64,000 bases of DNA from Hyphomicrobiales bacterium (GCA_019075905.1 JAGXAM010000003.1:168282-232281), one strand, 5' to 3'. Counted from the first letter of the stretch, positions 52,757 to 60,945 are shown. A program made the numbers and translations. Notes: generated by a model not told the origin, from the sequence alone.

Positions 52757-53325
52757 CCGCGCACACGACGAGCCAGAACATAGCCGTGCAGCCCATGACG
52801 CCGGACATGCTGGCGGCGGCGCGGCGCGAGGCTGAGGGGCGGCTCGTGGCCGAATACGCGCCAGCGGTCATGCGGATGGTGCTCAGGGGTGCCACAGCCT
52901 CGCGCATTGCCGCCACGCTGGAAATCAGCGCGGCCACGGTGCGCAGGGTGCTGGTGGCTCATGATGTGATCGATGCCCCTGTGGATGGCGCCCGGGATGC
53001 GCCAGCAGCGCCGCTGAAGCGACCTGGTGTCGCCGACCTGCTGCAGGCGGCGGCGGCAGCGGTGGGCGTGCCCGTGGCATCGCTGCGGGGTGGTGGTGCT
53101 CAACATGATCGCGACCTCTCCATGCGTCGCAACTTTGTCGCCTGGTGGCTGGTGAGGGCCTGCGGCATGACCCAAATACGCGTCGGGCAGCTCATGGATC
53201 GAGACCAGCAGGCGGTATGTTATGCGGTGATGACCATGCAGTCAGCGGTTGATCGTGGCGACTGCCGCATGTGGGTCAATGCACTCGCAGGCCATGCGCG
53301 GGCGTGGCGGGTGGGTGACCGATGA
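52753..53325 (+). CDS. DNA-binding protein with DnaA domain-IV-like C-terminus
   Basis: Protein of 190 aa. The N-terminal half has an HTH of sigma-like type (RGATASRIAATLEISAATVRRVL). The C-terminal half resembles the DnaA_C DnaA-box-binding domain: AAVGVPVASLRGGG, then RNFVAWWLVRACGMTQIRVG and QLMDRDQQAVCYAVMTM. Domain order and phage early context fit an origin-recognition or copy-control protein. No ATPase domain is present. It overlaps the genes on both sides. Confidence 0.72.
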   Translation: MTAHTTSQNIAVQPMTPDMLAAARREAEGRLVAEYAPAVMRMVLRGATASRIAATLEISAATVRRVLVAHDVIDAPVDGARDAPAAPLKRPGVADLLQAAAAAVGVPVASLRGGGAQHDRDLSMRRNFVAWWLVRACGMTQIRVGQLMDRDQQAVCYAVMTMQSAVDRGDCRMWVNALAGHARAWRVGDR

Positions 53326-53333
53326 GGGGCGAT

Positions 53334-54365
53334 ATGACCATCGCCGACCTGAAGATGATGTTGCAGGCGCGCATCGAGGCGCTGGCTGCCGAACTGGCAC
53401 CGCTCGGCATGCGGCGCGGCAATGTGTGGATGGCGCGCTCGCCCCTGCGTGAGGAGCGACGCCCGAGCTTCGCTGTCTGGCTCAAGGGTGCGCCGGGCGC
53501 GTGGAAGGATTTTGGCACCGATGAGAAGGGCGACGTCATTGACCTGATATGTGCCTGCGCGCTCGGCAGCGGCCTGCCGCCCAGCCGTGAGGATCGCGTG
53601 GCGGCGCTGGCCTGGGCGCGCAACTGGCTCGGCGTGGCGACGACGGGCAGCAGGCCGGAACGGCTGCGGCTGCGGCAGGAGGCGGGTGCCTCGGCGGCGG
53701 CGCGTGAACGCGAGGCGCAGGCGCAGCGCGATCATAAACGCCGCCGCGCCTTTGACCTGTGGCTGTCGGGCGTGCGACCGCGCGAAACGCTGGTGGAGCG
53801 CTATCTGCTGGCGCGGCAGATCGACGCGCGCGCCATCGAGGGGCTGGCGCCGTGCCTGCGGTTCAAGCCGGTGTTCCAGCACCCGTTCGAGCCGCATGCC
53901 GGGCCGGTGATGTTGGCGAAGTTCTTGACGCCGCTCGGTGATTTTGCCGCCGTGCATGTGACGTTCCTCAACCGCGACGGCAGCGGCAAGGCCGATGTCT
54001 CGCGCGGCAAGATCATTTTCGGGGCCTTTGGCGGCGCGGCGATCAGGCTGCGCGAGCCGCTGGCGCCGGAGCCGGGGCCGCTGGTGATCTGCGAGGGCAT
54101 CGAGGACGGGCTGACGATTGCGGCGGCGCGGCCTGACTGGCGGATATGGGCGGCAGGCAGCCTCGGCAATATCGGTGCCCAGCCGTGCCCGGCGGGCTGC
54201 ACGGCGCTGGTGGTGGCAGCCGACCAGGACGCCAAGAGCGCGACCATTGCCGCGCTGGAGCGTGGCCTGGCGCAACTGGGGCGGCACGGCGTGCCGGTTG
54301 AAGTGGTCTTTCCCGGGCATGGTGCCAAGGATTTCAACGATTTGAGGAGGATGGCTGATGGATGA
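53334..54365 (+). CDS. Toprim primase-like protein with degenerate zinc-finger region
   Basis: Protein of 343 aa. Residues about 30-70 follow the CHC2 fold of DnaG-type primases (RSPLREERRPSFAVWLK then GAWKDFGTDEKGDVIDLI) but without the zinc-binding Cys/His. A Toprim domain follows at about 245-330, with LVICEGIEDGLTIAAA (catalytic Glu) and VVAADQDAKS (DxD-like). A synthesis or primase role in phage replication is likely. ATG 53334 has GAGGGG upstream; ATG 53322 overlaps the preceding stop and is possible. Confidence 0.8.
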   Translation: MTIADLKMMLQARIEALAAELAPLGMRRGNVWMARSPLREERRPSFAVWLKGAPGAWKDFGTDEKGDVIDLICACALGSGLPPSREDRVAALAWARNWLGVATTGSRPERLRLRQEAGASAAAREREAQAQRDHKRRRAFDLWLSGVRPRETLVERYLLARQIDARAIEGLAPCLRFKPVFQHPFEPHAGPVMLAKFLTPLGDFAAVHVTFLNRDGSGKADVSRGKIIFGAFGGAAIRLREPLAPEPGPLVICEGIEDGLTIAAARPDWRIWAAGSLGNIGAQPCPAGCTALVVAADQDAKSATIAALERGLAQLGRHGVPVEVVFPGHGAKDFNDLRRMADG

Positions 54366-54996
54366 GTATTTGAAGGCGGCACTGGCGGGTGCGACGTTTG
54401 GTGCCGTGGCCTTTGATGATCCTGATGATGCCATGGCGAAGCTCGCGGCCGTAGGCATAGATCTGTCGAAGATGGCTGAGGGCGCCTTGGGTTATTTGCG
54501 GCTGGCACCGACGGCGCGGCCGGAGGATGTCTATATCTGGGCCGCGCGGCGCAAGCTGCATGACCTGCCCGAGGGTGGTTTTGGCGGTATCGACGATGCG
54601 ATCGTGCGGTTTTTCCGGCTGGTGACCGCCTGCGGCAAGGGGCTGCTGGCTGAATTCGAGCCCAGGCAGCCTAAAATTGTCGCCCCCATGAGCTTTTCGG
54701 GCGCGCCGGGCGACGATATTTTCGAGCGCACCCATGCCGAGCCGCCGCCGCCCCTTGATGAGCCTGTGCCCCCTGTGGTGCGCGGGCCGGGCGCACTCGG
54801 TGCCGGCATACCCAATATGGCGGACTTCAACGAGATGACACCGGCTGACACGCAGGCGTTTCTGGGCCGCGCGGCGGCCCCGACGCGGCGCATAGGGCCG
54901 GAAAGTTTTATAAATGACCCGACCCTCGGGCCAGCGACAGCCAGGGCACCAGCGGCAAGCCGCCGCAGGGGCACAACGAAGAGGACAACATCATGA
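54358..54996 (+). CDS. Hypothetical prophage protein
   Basis: Protein of 212 aa. The N-terminal two thirds are mixed helical (GIDDAIVRFFRLVTACGKGLL); the last 80 residues are Pro/Ala-rich and likely disordered, ending basic. No family was recognised. It lies between primase-like and ATPase genes with overlaps, so it is probably part of the replication or early module. Confidence 0.65.
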   Translation: MDEYLKAALAGATFGAVAFDDPDDAMAKLAAVGIDLSKMAEGALGYLRLAPTARPEDVYIWAARRKLHDLPEGGFGGIDDAIVRFFRLVTACGKGLLAEFEPRQPKIVAPMSFSGAPGDDIFERTHAEPPPPLDEPVPPVVRGPGALGAGIPNMADFNEMTPADTQAFLGRAAAPTRRIGPESFINDPTLGPATARAPAASRRRGTTKRTTS

Positions 54997-55265
54997 CGGA
55001 TAGCAACGAGATCACGGCTGCCAGCACGGGTGGCATGAAAATCATCCGGGCCAAGGGGCTGGAACCAAAAAGCATGGTCACGAGCAATGCCCCGACCCCC
55101 GGCGCGGCGGCTGACATGGGGCGGGTCATGGCGCGTCGCGCGCCGCCGGTAGTACCCGCCGCGCCTCCGCCTGCACCGCCGGAGACGACGGTTGCACCGG
55201 CGGCGCCGGAGGGCAACGACAGGACAAGCGTGCTGCCGCCATCGCCGTTTGAATTCAAGGTCTGA
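54993..55265 (+). CDS. Hypothetical Pro/Ala-rich prophage protein
   Basis: Protein of 90 aa, low complexity and probably disordered, with a Pro/Ala-rich second half and a short C-terminal FEFKV. It overlaps the preceding stop by four bases and ends 19 bases before the ATPase start. Its C-terminal aromatic tail resembles the acidic/aromatic tips of SSB-like proteins only weakly. Function is unknown. Confidence 0.55.
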   Translation: MTDSNEITAASTGGMKIIRAKGLEPKSMVTSNAPTPGAAADMGRVMARRAPPVVPAAPPPAPPETTVAPAAPEGNDRTSVLPPSPFEFKV

Positions 55266-55284
55266 TCTGCAGAAAGAGGCTGAC

Positions 55285-57126
55285 GTGCCGACTTTGGGCC
55301 AAGAGACCGTAGCGGGAGCGCTCGGTCAGGTTGACCGCGCGCTCCATCGCCATCGCCAGGGCTCTGACCCGGCGGTGGGTGCGGCGCGCACCGTGGGCGA
55401 CACCAGCCTTGACCCTGGTGTGTGGACGCCGGATGCCTATGGGATGCCGCCCGATTGTCCCGTCCAGGTGCTGGGGATGGATGGCGACATCCTCTATATG
55501 GTCGATGCCCTCGGGCAGCTCGCGGCGATTGAGCCCGGGCAGATGGGTCAGAAATTCATCCAGCGCCTGTTTGGCGCGCGGCAAAACTACCTCTATTGGG
55601 CCTGGCCGCGCCGGGATAAATCCGGAGAGGTGGTGAGCTGGCGCGCCGAAAAGGCCTCGGAGTGTTTTTACCATGCTGCGGGCAAGAAAAACCTGTTCTC
55701 GCCGCTCGACCATGTGCGCGGGCGCGGTGCTTGGGCAGGCCGGCGCGGGCGCTTGATCTATCATTCGGGCGACGTGTTGTGGATCTCAGACGAGCGCGAC
55801 CGCAAGGGCAATCCGCGCCCGCATGATGTCGGGGCTCTGGAGGGCGATCTCTACCCACGCAGGCCGCCTATCCTCGCGCCCTGGCCCGGGCCGGTGACAA
55901 CCCAGAACAACCCGGCCCGCGAAATGCTGCGGCAGCTGAAAAGCTGGCAATGGGCGCGCCAACAGGTCGATCCGGTGCTGATGCTGGGCTGGATCGCCGC
56001 CAGTTTTGTCGGTGGCGCGCTGCCCTATCGCCCGACGGTGTTTTTGGTGGGCGATTTCCAGACGGGTAAATCCTCGTTGCAAAAATGGGTCAAGGCGGTG
56101 TTTGGCGATGCCCTGCTCCAGGCCGACGACACGACGGCGGCGGGCATCTATTCGGCGATCCGGCAGGACAGCCTGCCGGTGGCGGTTGATGAGATCGAGG
56201 CGGAGGCTGACAATCGCAAGACCATGCAGGTGGTCAAACTGGCCCGGCTCGCCTATTCGGGCGGCAGGCTGATGCGCGGCTCGCAGGACCAGAGCAACAA
56301 TCAATTTCAGCTGCGCTCGACGTTTTTATTTTCGGCCATCAATGCCCCGCCGTTGCTGCCGCAGGACATGAGCCGCATGGCGGTGCTTAAATTGTCGAAA
56401 TTTGATGCCCGGCTGTCGGGCGCATCAGTGCCGGTGGTGGATCCCGAGACCTGGGGCCCGATGATCCTGCGGCGCATGATGGATGAGTGGCAGCGCTTTG
56501 CGGCGGCGTATGCCGAATACCGCGATGCCCTGCGCGAGGGTGGCCATGACGGGCGCGGCCAGGATACATTTGCGGCGCTGCTGGCCTGCGCTGATCTGCT
56601 GCTGGGGCCCGAAATTCTGGAAGAATTCGGGCTGCCGGTTGAGGGCCTCGGCCAGTGGAGCGAGCTGCTCTCGACCACGAGCATGCTGGAATATGAGGAT
56701 CGCGCCGCGAACTGGCGCGGCTGTGTCAATTTTTTGATGACGGCGCGGGTCGAGGCGTGGAGAGCGGGCCAGCAGCACACGGTGGGTGCGCTGCTCGACG
56801 AGCTGCGGGCGGCGCAGTTTGGCCAGGACTTTCCTGGCGATCTGGCGCGCACGCGCCGCATGCTGCAGCAGGCCGATCTGGGGCTGGTGCTGCCGCCCGA
56901 TGGTGGGCCATGGGTGCTGGCTGTGCCCAACGAAAGCCAGCTGCTGGCGGGCCTGCTGCGCGACAGCGTGTGGGCCGGTGCGCCGGGTGCCAGCGTCTGG
57001 AAATCGGCCCTGCGGCAAGCACCGGCCCATGTCATCAACACCAGCGCGGGCAACAACCGTGTGAGGATCAACGGCATCCAGCGCCGGTGCTCGCTGATCA
57101 ATCTGGATGCGCTGGAGACGGCGTGA
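55285..57126 (+). CDS. P-loop ATPase, primase/helicase-like
   Basis: Protein of 613 aa. A C-terminal ATPase core has Walker A GDFQTGKSS at residues 256-264, Walker B LPVAVDEIEAE with Asp302-Glu303, and an NxxLLPQDMSRM segment resembling sensor/arginine-finger regions. It is similar in layout to phage/plasmid primase-type superfamily 3 or DUF927-like helicases, but not clearly assigned. The N-terminal 250 residues are of unknown fold. The start is GTG 55285, with AGAGG six bases upstream. It is the largest replication-module gene. Confidence 0.78.
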   Translation: MPTLGQETVAGALGQVDRALHRHRQGSDPAVGAARTVGDTSLDPGVWTPDAYGMPPDCPVQVLGMDGDILYMVDALGQLAAIEPGQMGQKFIQRLFGARQNYLYWAWPRRDKSGEVVSWRAEKASECFYHAAGKKNLFSPLDHVRGRGAWAGRRGRLIYHSGDVLWISDERDRKGNPRPHDVGALEGDLYPRRPPILAPWPGPVTTQNNPAREMLRQLKSWQWARQQVDPVLMLGWIAASFVGGALPYRPTVFLVGDFQTGKSSLQKWVKAVFGDALLQADDTTAAGIYSAIRQDSLPVAVDEIEAEADNRKTMQVVKLARLAYSGGRLMRGSQDQSNNQFQLRSTFLFSAINAPPLLPQDMSRMAVLKLSKFDARLSGASVPVVDPETWGPMILRRMMDEWQRFAAAYAEYRDALREGGHDGRGQDTFAALLACADLLLGPEILEEFGLPVEGLGQWSELLSTTSMLEYEDRAANWRGCVNFLMTARVEAWRAGQQHTVGALLDELRAAQFGQDFPGDLARTRRMLQQADLGLVLPPDGGPWVLAVPNESQLLAGLLRDSVWAGAPGASVWKSALRQAPAHVINTSAGNNRVRINGIQRRCSLINLDALETA

Positions 57127-57139
57127 GAGGAGACGCGCA

Positions 57140-57340
57140 ATGACCCACTCCGCCAGATTGCCCGCGACGGCTGAAGGAGCCGCCATCTGCACGTCAATTG
57201 GCAGCGGCGCCGACCTGCCCGGCTACGAGCACGCTGACTGGCCATGGCTGATCAATGGCCGTGCCGACAGTCGCGGCTATTGGTTCACGGCGATGCCGGA
57301 ATTTGGGGTATCCGGATTTGAGTGTGTTTTTAGCGCTTGA
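57140..57340 (+). CDS. Small hypothetical prophage protein
   Basis: Protein of 66 aa of unknown fold, rich in Trp, Gly and acidic residues (YEHADWPWLINGRADSRGYW). AGAGGAG lies eight bases before ATG 57140. It is the last gene of the replication operon or a first cassette gene, ending just where the next promoter starts. Confidence 0.6.
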   Translation: MTHSARLPATAEGAAICTSIGSGADLPGYEHADWPWLINGRADSRGYWFTAMPEFGVSGFECVFSA

Positions 57341-57365
57341 CACATACGCTCATTGAGCGTATATT
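57337..57365 (+). promoter_or_regulatory. Near-consensus promoter with 19-bp operator palindrome
   Basis: TTGACA (57337-57342), a 17-bp spacer, TATATT (57360-57365). The spacer is filled by ATACGCTCA-T-TGAGCGTAT (57344-57362), nine-base perfect arms with a single central base that enter the -10. Binding of a dimeric HTH protein here would shut the promoter. It drives the 80-aa and HTH genes. Confidence 0.88.
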
Positions 57366-57429
57366 TGCATGCATGGTCAGCGCACCGCTGACCGGCGCGC
57401 CTCGGCGGATCAGGGGCTTGGAGATGATG

Positions 57430-57672
57430 ATGAGCAACTACAACGACCTGTCCCTCTACCTCGTGGCCGAAGGAGAGGTAACGCCAGCTACTGCCAATAC
57501 CGAGTGGGACGGCACCAACTCCATCCTGGTCGCTGCCACGTCGGTAGATGGCGCGCTCAAAATCGCTGCCGCCTACGACAAGGGGCTTGTGCAAGCCGAC
57601 AACCTGGCTTGGGATGGCGCGACTATCGCTGTTGTCACGCTGCGCGACCGCGACACCGGCCTCTATGCCTAA
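57430..57672 (+). CDS. Acidic small orphan protein, candidate anti-defence protein
   Basis: Protein of 80 aa, net charge about -7 (eleven Asp/Glu against four Lys/Arg), compact alpha/beta pattern (NSILVAATSVDGALKIAAAY, ATIAVVTLRDRD). No family was recognised. Start ATG 57430 is preferred, the third of three ATGs, with GGAG seven bases upstream. It lies under the strong operator-bearing promoter and overlaps the HTH gene by 8 bases, the layout of anti-CRISPR-aca operons. This function is inference only. Confidence 0.7.
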   Translation: MSNYNDLSLYLVAEGEVTPATANTEWDGTNSILVAATSVDGALKIAAAYDKGLVQADNLAWDGATIAVVTLRDRDTGLYA

Positions 57673-57895
57673 CCACCCTACCCGAGGCCCGAAAGGGCCT
57701 GCTGCCAACCCTGCGCCAGCAGACATCATTGCCGGGCGGAAATCCGCTGGATTGACACAGACGCAGGCCGCTGGACTGGTGCATGTCTCGCTGCGCACTT
57801 GGCAGCAGTGGGAGGCCGGCGACAGGCGGATGCACGCCGGCCTGTGGGAGCTTTTCGGACTCAAGGCTGCGGTCATTGAGCGCCCTCAAAAGTAG
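57665..57895 (+). CDS. Small HTH protein, Aca-like regulator candidate
   Basis: XRE-type DNA-binding protein of 76 aa. The HTH spans about residues 20-58: IIAGRKSAGLTQTQAAGLVH then VSLRTWQQWEAGDRRM. The SLRTWQQWEAG stretch resembles the corresponding part of Aca2/DUF1870-type regulators, from memory. No toxin or extra domain is present. It overlaps the preceding acidic protein gene by eight bases and probably binds the palindrome at 57344-57362 to repress the cassette. Confidence 0.82.
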   Translation: MPNHPTRGPKGPAANPAPADIIAGRKSAGLTQTQAAGLVHVSLRTWQQWEAGDRRMHAGLWELFGLKAAVIERPQK

Positions 57896-57935
57896 CATAA
57901 CCCACACCCAAATCCGATGTCATATGGAGGAAACG

Positions 57936-58226
57936 GTGATAGAGCGCACGACCTCTTTTACAGTGACGTACGATCCCGATGGCGATGTCCTCTACATCAG
58001 CAAGAGGAAAGCGCCATCTGCGCGCGGCATTGAGGACGAACATGGCTTTGTCTGGAGATACGACAGGGACGGCGATCTCATCGGCGTGACCGTGACCGAT
58101 TTCCGAGACTTCTGGCACTCCCAAAAAGGCGTTCTCGCTCACGAGATTTCCACTCATTTTGCAATAACTCAGCGACATGCGAATGTCGTTCTGAACCAAG
58201 TGATGCATACGCACCCGCACCCATAA
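57936..58226 (+). CDS. DUF2283-like prophage protein
   Basis: Protein of 96 aa. FTVTYDPDGDVLYISKRK and FVWRYDRDGDLIGVTVTDF are the two characteristic strand segments of DUF2283, usually small phage or toxin-antitoxin-linked proteins of unknown function. The C-terminal 35 residues are extra. The GTG at 57936 is preferred since GGAGG is five bases upstream; the ATG at 57924 is also in frame. It follows the HTH gene by 40 bases. Confidence 0.75.
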   Translation: MIERTTSFTVTYDPDGDVLYISKRKAPSARGIEDEHGFVWRYDRDGDLIGVTVTDFRDFWHSQKGVLAHEISTHFAITQRHANVVLNQVMHTHPHP

Positions 58227-58341
58227 GGACAAAATAGTGCCCGCTGCCAAGCTACGGCAGCGGGCAGAATTATGCGGGCATGGCAATTGACGGCGCGAAA
58301 TGACGCGGTAAAGTGGGTGGCGACGCGATTGTGGGTATGGG

Positions 58342-58574
58342 GTGAGACAGGTGTCTCGTAGGTGTCTCGCCCACTGTCTCACCCTAATGCGTTGAGATAA
58401 TTGACAATTTAGCCACGTGAGACAGTGAGACGGTAAAATCACTATACCTATACACACGCGTGCGCGCGCGTATAGAAAAACACTGTCTCACTGTCTCACT
58501 GTCTCATACATATAAAACATGTATATATATCAGACTATTAGGGTGAGACAGTGGGCGAGACAGTGGAGAGACAG
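58342..58574. repeat. GAGACAG/CTGTCTC repeat array with AT-rich and alternating purine-pyrimidine tracts
   Basis: In 233 bp the word GAGACAG or its complement CTGTCTC (or the core TGTCTC/GAGAC) occurs at least twelve times on both strands: 58342-58350, 58352-58357, 58363-58368, 58372-58383, 58417-58431 (two), three 8-bp tandem copies at 58482-58505, and 58545-58551, 58557-58563, 58568-58574. AT-rich DNA lies at 58506-58540, and an alternating CG/CA tract flanked by CTATAC/GTATAG at 58448-58475. It is a candidate phage origin or regulator-binding array. No coding function. Confidence 0.9.
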
Positions 58575-58639
58575 TCTGTGTGATTTTGGCGCTGCAGCCC
58601 GCCGTTAAAATATGGGGTTTTGCGATGCAAGGTGCTGAT

Positions 58640-59137
58640 ATGACGGTAGAAAGATGCGATAATGGGGTGGTTGGTCGTTTGCAGGCGTCGGACGCTGAAA
58701 CTGGCGAGCTCGATCTCGATGTGCCGGCAGCGGTGCCGTTCACGCGGCTGGCGCTGCGCTCGCCGGGACGGCCGAAGGGCGCGACCAATCGGCGGGTGGC
58801 ACAAATGCGCGATACCTACCTGCGCATGGGCTACACGCACCCGATGATCTGGATGGGCGAGGTGCTGGGGCGATCCGTCCAGCAGCTGGCCAGTGACCTC
58901 GGCTGTGAGCAGATCGAGGCCCTTGACGTCCAGCGCAAAGTCGCGGCGGAGCTCATGCCCTACCTCGAAAGCAAGATGCCGACCATGGTCGAGGCCACGG
59001 CCAGTGACGGCGTGCCGGTGCTGATCGTCGGCGAGATCAAGGCTGCGGCACCTGGTGCGCTGGCGTCAGATGGCGACATGGCCATCGATGATGATCTGGC
59101 GGCAGCGATAGCGAGCGACACCAAGAAAAATCAATGA
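58640..59137 (+). CDS. Prophage protein, possible terminase small subunit
   Basis: Protein of 165 aa. An unstructured N-terminus (1-40) leads to a basic LRSPGRPKGATNRRVAQMRD segment, typical of DNA-binding tails near terminases, and a helical part (QQLASDLGCEQIEALDVQRK). The C-terminus is acidic. Start ATG 58640 has AAGGTG upstream; ATG 58625 is possible. Position before the large terminase suggests the small subunit, but no recognised domain proves it. Confidence 0.6.
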   Translation: MTVERCDNGVVGRLQASDAETGELDLDVPAAVPFTRLALRSPGRPKGATNRRVAQMRDTYLRMGYTHPMIWMGEVLGRSVQQLASDLGCEQIEALDVQRKVAAELMPYLESKMPTMVEATASDGVPVLIVGEIKAAAPGALASDGDMAIDDDLAAAIASDTKKNQ

Positions 59138-59463
59138 CTTGGCGGCAGCGGTGGCGACAAGTCGCAAGGCTGATAGTCGCACGGACCCATGAAGTATTAG
59201 CAATATCAAAGACATAATGACAATGTTCCCACTGATGCAAAATCAGTGGGACGGCGCATCTGGACAGCGTCCAGCGCCGCGCCCGATACCGCGACCCCCC
59301 GGCACCCCTCGATCGGCGATGGCGGCGGCGACGCGGCCTTCCCGGTCAGCAAGCGGCAGAGTGCACCCGGGCCACCCCCCTTTTGCCAGCAGCTATGCTG
59401 CAATTGACGCACGCCGAATGGGCCTAACCTGCGCCGGGTTGGGGATAGGGATAGCGCGGCGGC
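59138..59463. other. 326-bp region before the terminase large subunit with a hairpin
   Basis: It holds a perfect 10-bp inverted repeat TCCCACTGAT/ATCAGTGGGA (59227-59251, 5-nt loop) without a T-run. The rest is GC-rich with short open frames that overlap the terminase start and look like shadows. A pac/cos-type signal or a late-gene leader is possible. Confidence 0.45.
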
Positions 59464-60945
59464 ATGTTCGACCTGTCAAAATACAAGCCACCGGGGCCGG
59501 TAGCGGCAGCGTTCATCCGTGATGATACCAGCGCGGTCCCCGCCATCATGGGGCCGGTGGGATCGGGCAAGACCAATGCGGCGATCTTCAAGATCCTGCG
59601 CCATGTCGCACTGATGCCTAAATTGCGCAATGGCCGCATCGTCGCCAAGGGCACGGCGGTGCGCACAGATTATCGCACCCTCTACAAGACGACGCTGTCC
59701 ACATGGCATCAATGGTTTCCCAAGGATTACGCCAAGGGTAATTTCGTCGGTGGTGCTGATCGGCCTGCCGTGCACGAGCTGGTGTTCACCACCCCGCGCG
59801 GCCAGATCATTGACCTGACGATGGAGTTTCAGGCACTCGGCGACAAGCGCATCGAGGATGTGATGCGCGGCTGGGAAGGCTCCTTCGGCTGGCTCAACGA
59901 GATCGATCTTCTGGCGCAATCGGCGCTCGAGTTCCTGCAGCAGCGCGTTCCGCGTTTCCCACGCCAGGCAGATGTGGCCGACGGCGCGACGCTGCGCCCG
60001 CTGGTGATTGCCGATCTCAATCCGCCCGGAGATCCTGACCACTGGATCGTCAAGGATTTCATAGACACGCCCAAGGCCGGCTACAAGCTCTATCAGCAAC
60101 CTTCGGGCCTCGCTCCTGATGCCGAGAATGTCGCCAACCTGCCCTCCGGCTATTACCAGCGCCTGGCTGAGACGATGGAGCCATGGAACGTCCAGCGCTT
60201 CGTCTATGGCAAGGTCGGATATGACCGCTCTGGCCTGCCGGTCTATCCAGAGTTTGATGAGCGGCTCAACATTGCCAAGACCCCGCTGAAGCCGATCCCA
60301 GGCCAGTCGATCTTCATTGGCATGGATGCGGCGCTGCATCCCGCGGCGGTCATCGGCCAGCGCGGGCCTGACCTACAACTGCGCATCTACGAGGAATTGT
60401 ATTTCGACCGCGTCGGCCCGACGCGCTTTGGCGAGATGCTGGCCGCCGCGCTCCAGGAGCGCTACCGCGACAGCCCGGTCGGCTATGTGTTCTATGATCC
60501 CAGCGCCGATTATGGCGCCGACAAGGAAGGCGGCGAACAGAGCTGGATCGACATTGTCCGCAAGGCCCTTGGCGTGCCCTGTCTGCCAGCGCCTTCAAAC
60601 GAGATCGCCCTGAGGGTCGAGGCGGTGCGCAACCTCATCGTCATGCCGCTCACCGCAGACAAGCGCGCCCTGGTGGTCGATCCGGCCCGCTGCCCGATGC
60701 TGATCAAGGGCTTCATGTCGCATTACCGCTACAAGCTCAACCCAGATGGTAATCTGGTTAATGCCGGCACGCCGCGCCCAGAAAAGAACGCGCATGCCAA
60801 TGTCCACGATGCCGCTCAATACCTGTGCCTGGGACTACTGGGCCGCGCCGGAGCGATTGCCAGCGCCGCCAAGGGGTTCCGGCCCGGCACCACGACACAA
60901 CATGGAGCCATGAACAGCGTCATGAAAAGCGGGTTTAAGCTATGA
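59464..60945 (+). CDS. Phage terminase large subunit
   Basis: Packaging motor ATPase-nuclease of 493 aa. Walker A GPVGSGKT at residues 30-37, Walker B FGWLNEID with Glu146 as the catalytic Glu, and an RNase-H-like nuclease domain with FIGMDAALHP (Asp288) and NVHDAAQYL near the C-terminus. It lies directly before the DUF6527-like and connector genes. Start ATG 59464. Confidence 0.93.
   Translation: MFDLSKYKPPGPVAAAFIRDDTSAVPAIMGPVGSGKTNAAIFKILRHVALMPKLRNGRIVAKGTAVRTDYRTLYKTTLSTWHQWFPKDYAKGNFVGGADRPAVHELVFTTPRGQIIDLTMEFQALGDKRIEDVMRGWEGSFGWLNEIDLLAQSALEFLQQRVPRFPRQADVADGATLRPLVIADLNPPGDPDHWIVKDFIDTPKAGYKLYQQPSGLAPDAENVANLPSGYYQRLAETMEPWNVQRFVYGKVGYDRSGLPVYPEFDERLNIAKTPLKPIPGQSIFIGMDAALHPAAVIGQRGPDLQLRIYEELYFDRVGPTRFGEMLAAALQERYRDSPVGYVFYDPSADYGADKEGGEQSWIDIVRKALGVPCLPAPSNEIALRVEAVRNLIVMPLTADKRALVVDPARCPMLIKGFMSHYRYKLNPDGNLVNAGTPRPEKNAHANVHDAAQYLCLGLLGRAGAIASAAKGFRPGTTTQHGAMNSVMKSGFKL

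Noticed and set aside
57430..57895. HigBA-type toxin-antitoxin pair
   Set aside because: The first protein is acidic and lacks RelE/HigB features; the gene order and single HTH also fit acr-aca, which is favoured but not proven.
58342..58574. CRISPR array
   Set aside because: Repeat units are 7-8 bp, appear in both orientations and have irregular spacing; there are no unique 30-40 bp spacers and no cas genes.
59217..59522. Small gene just before the terminase
   Set aside because: The frame overlaps the terminase start, contains the hairpin, has Pro/Arg-rich composition typical of GC-rich noise and no ribosome-binding site.
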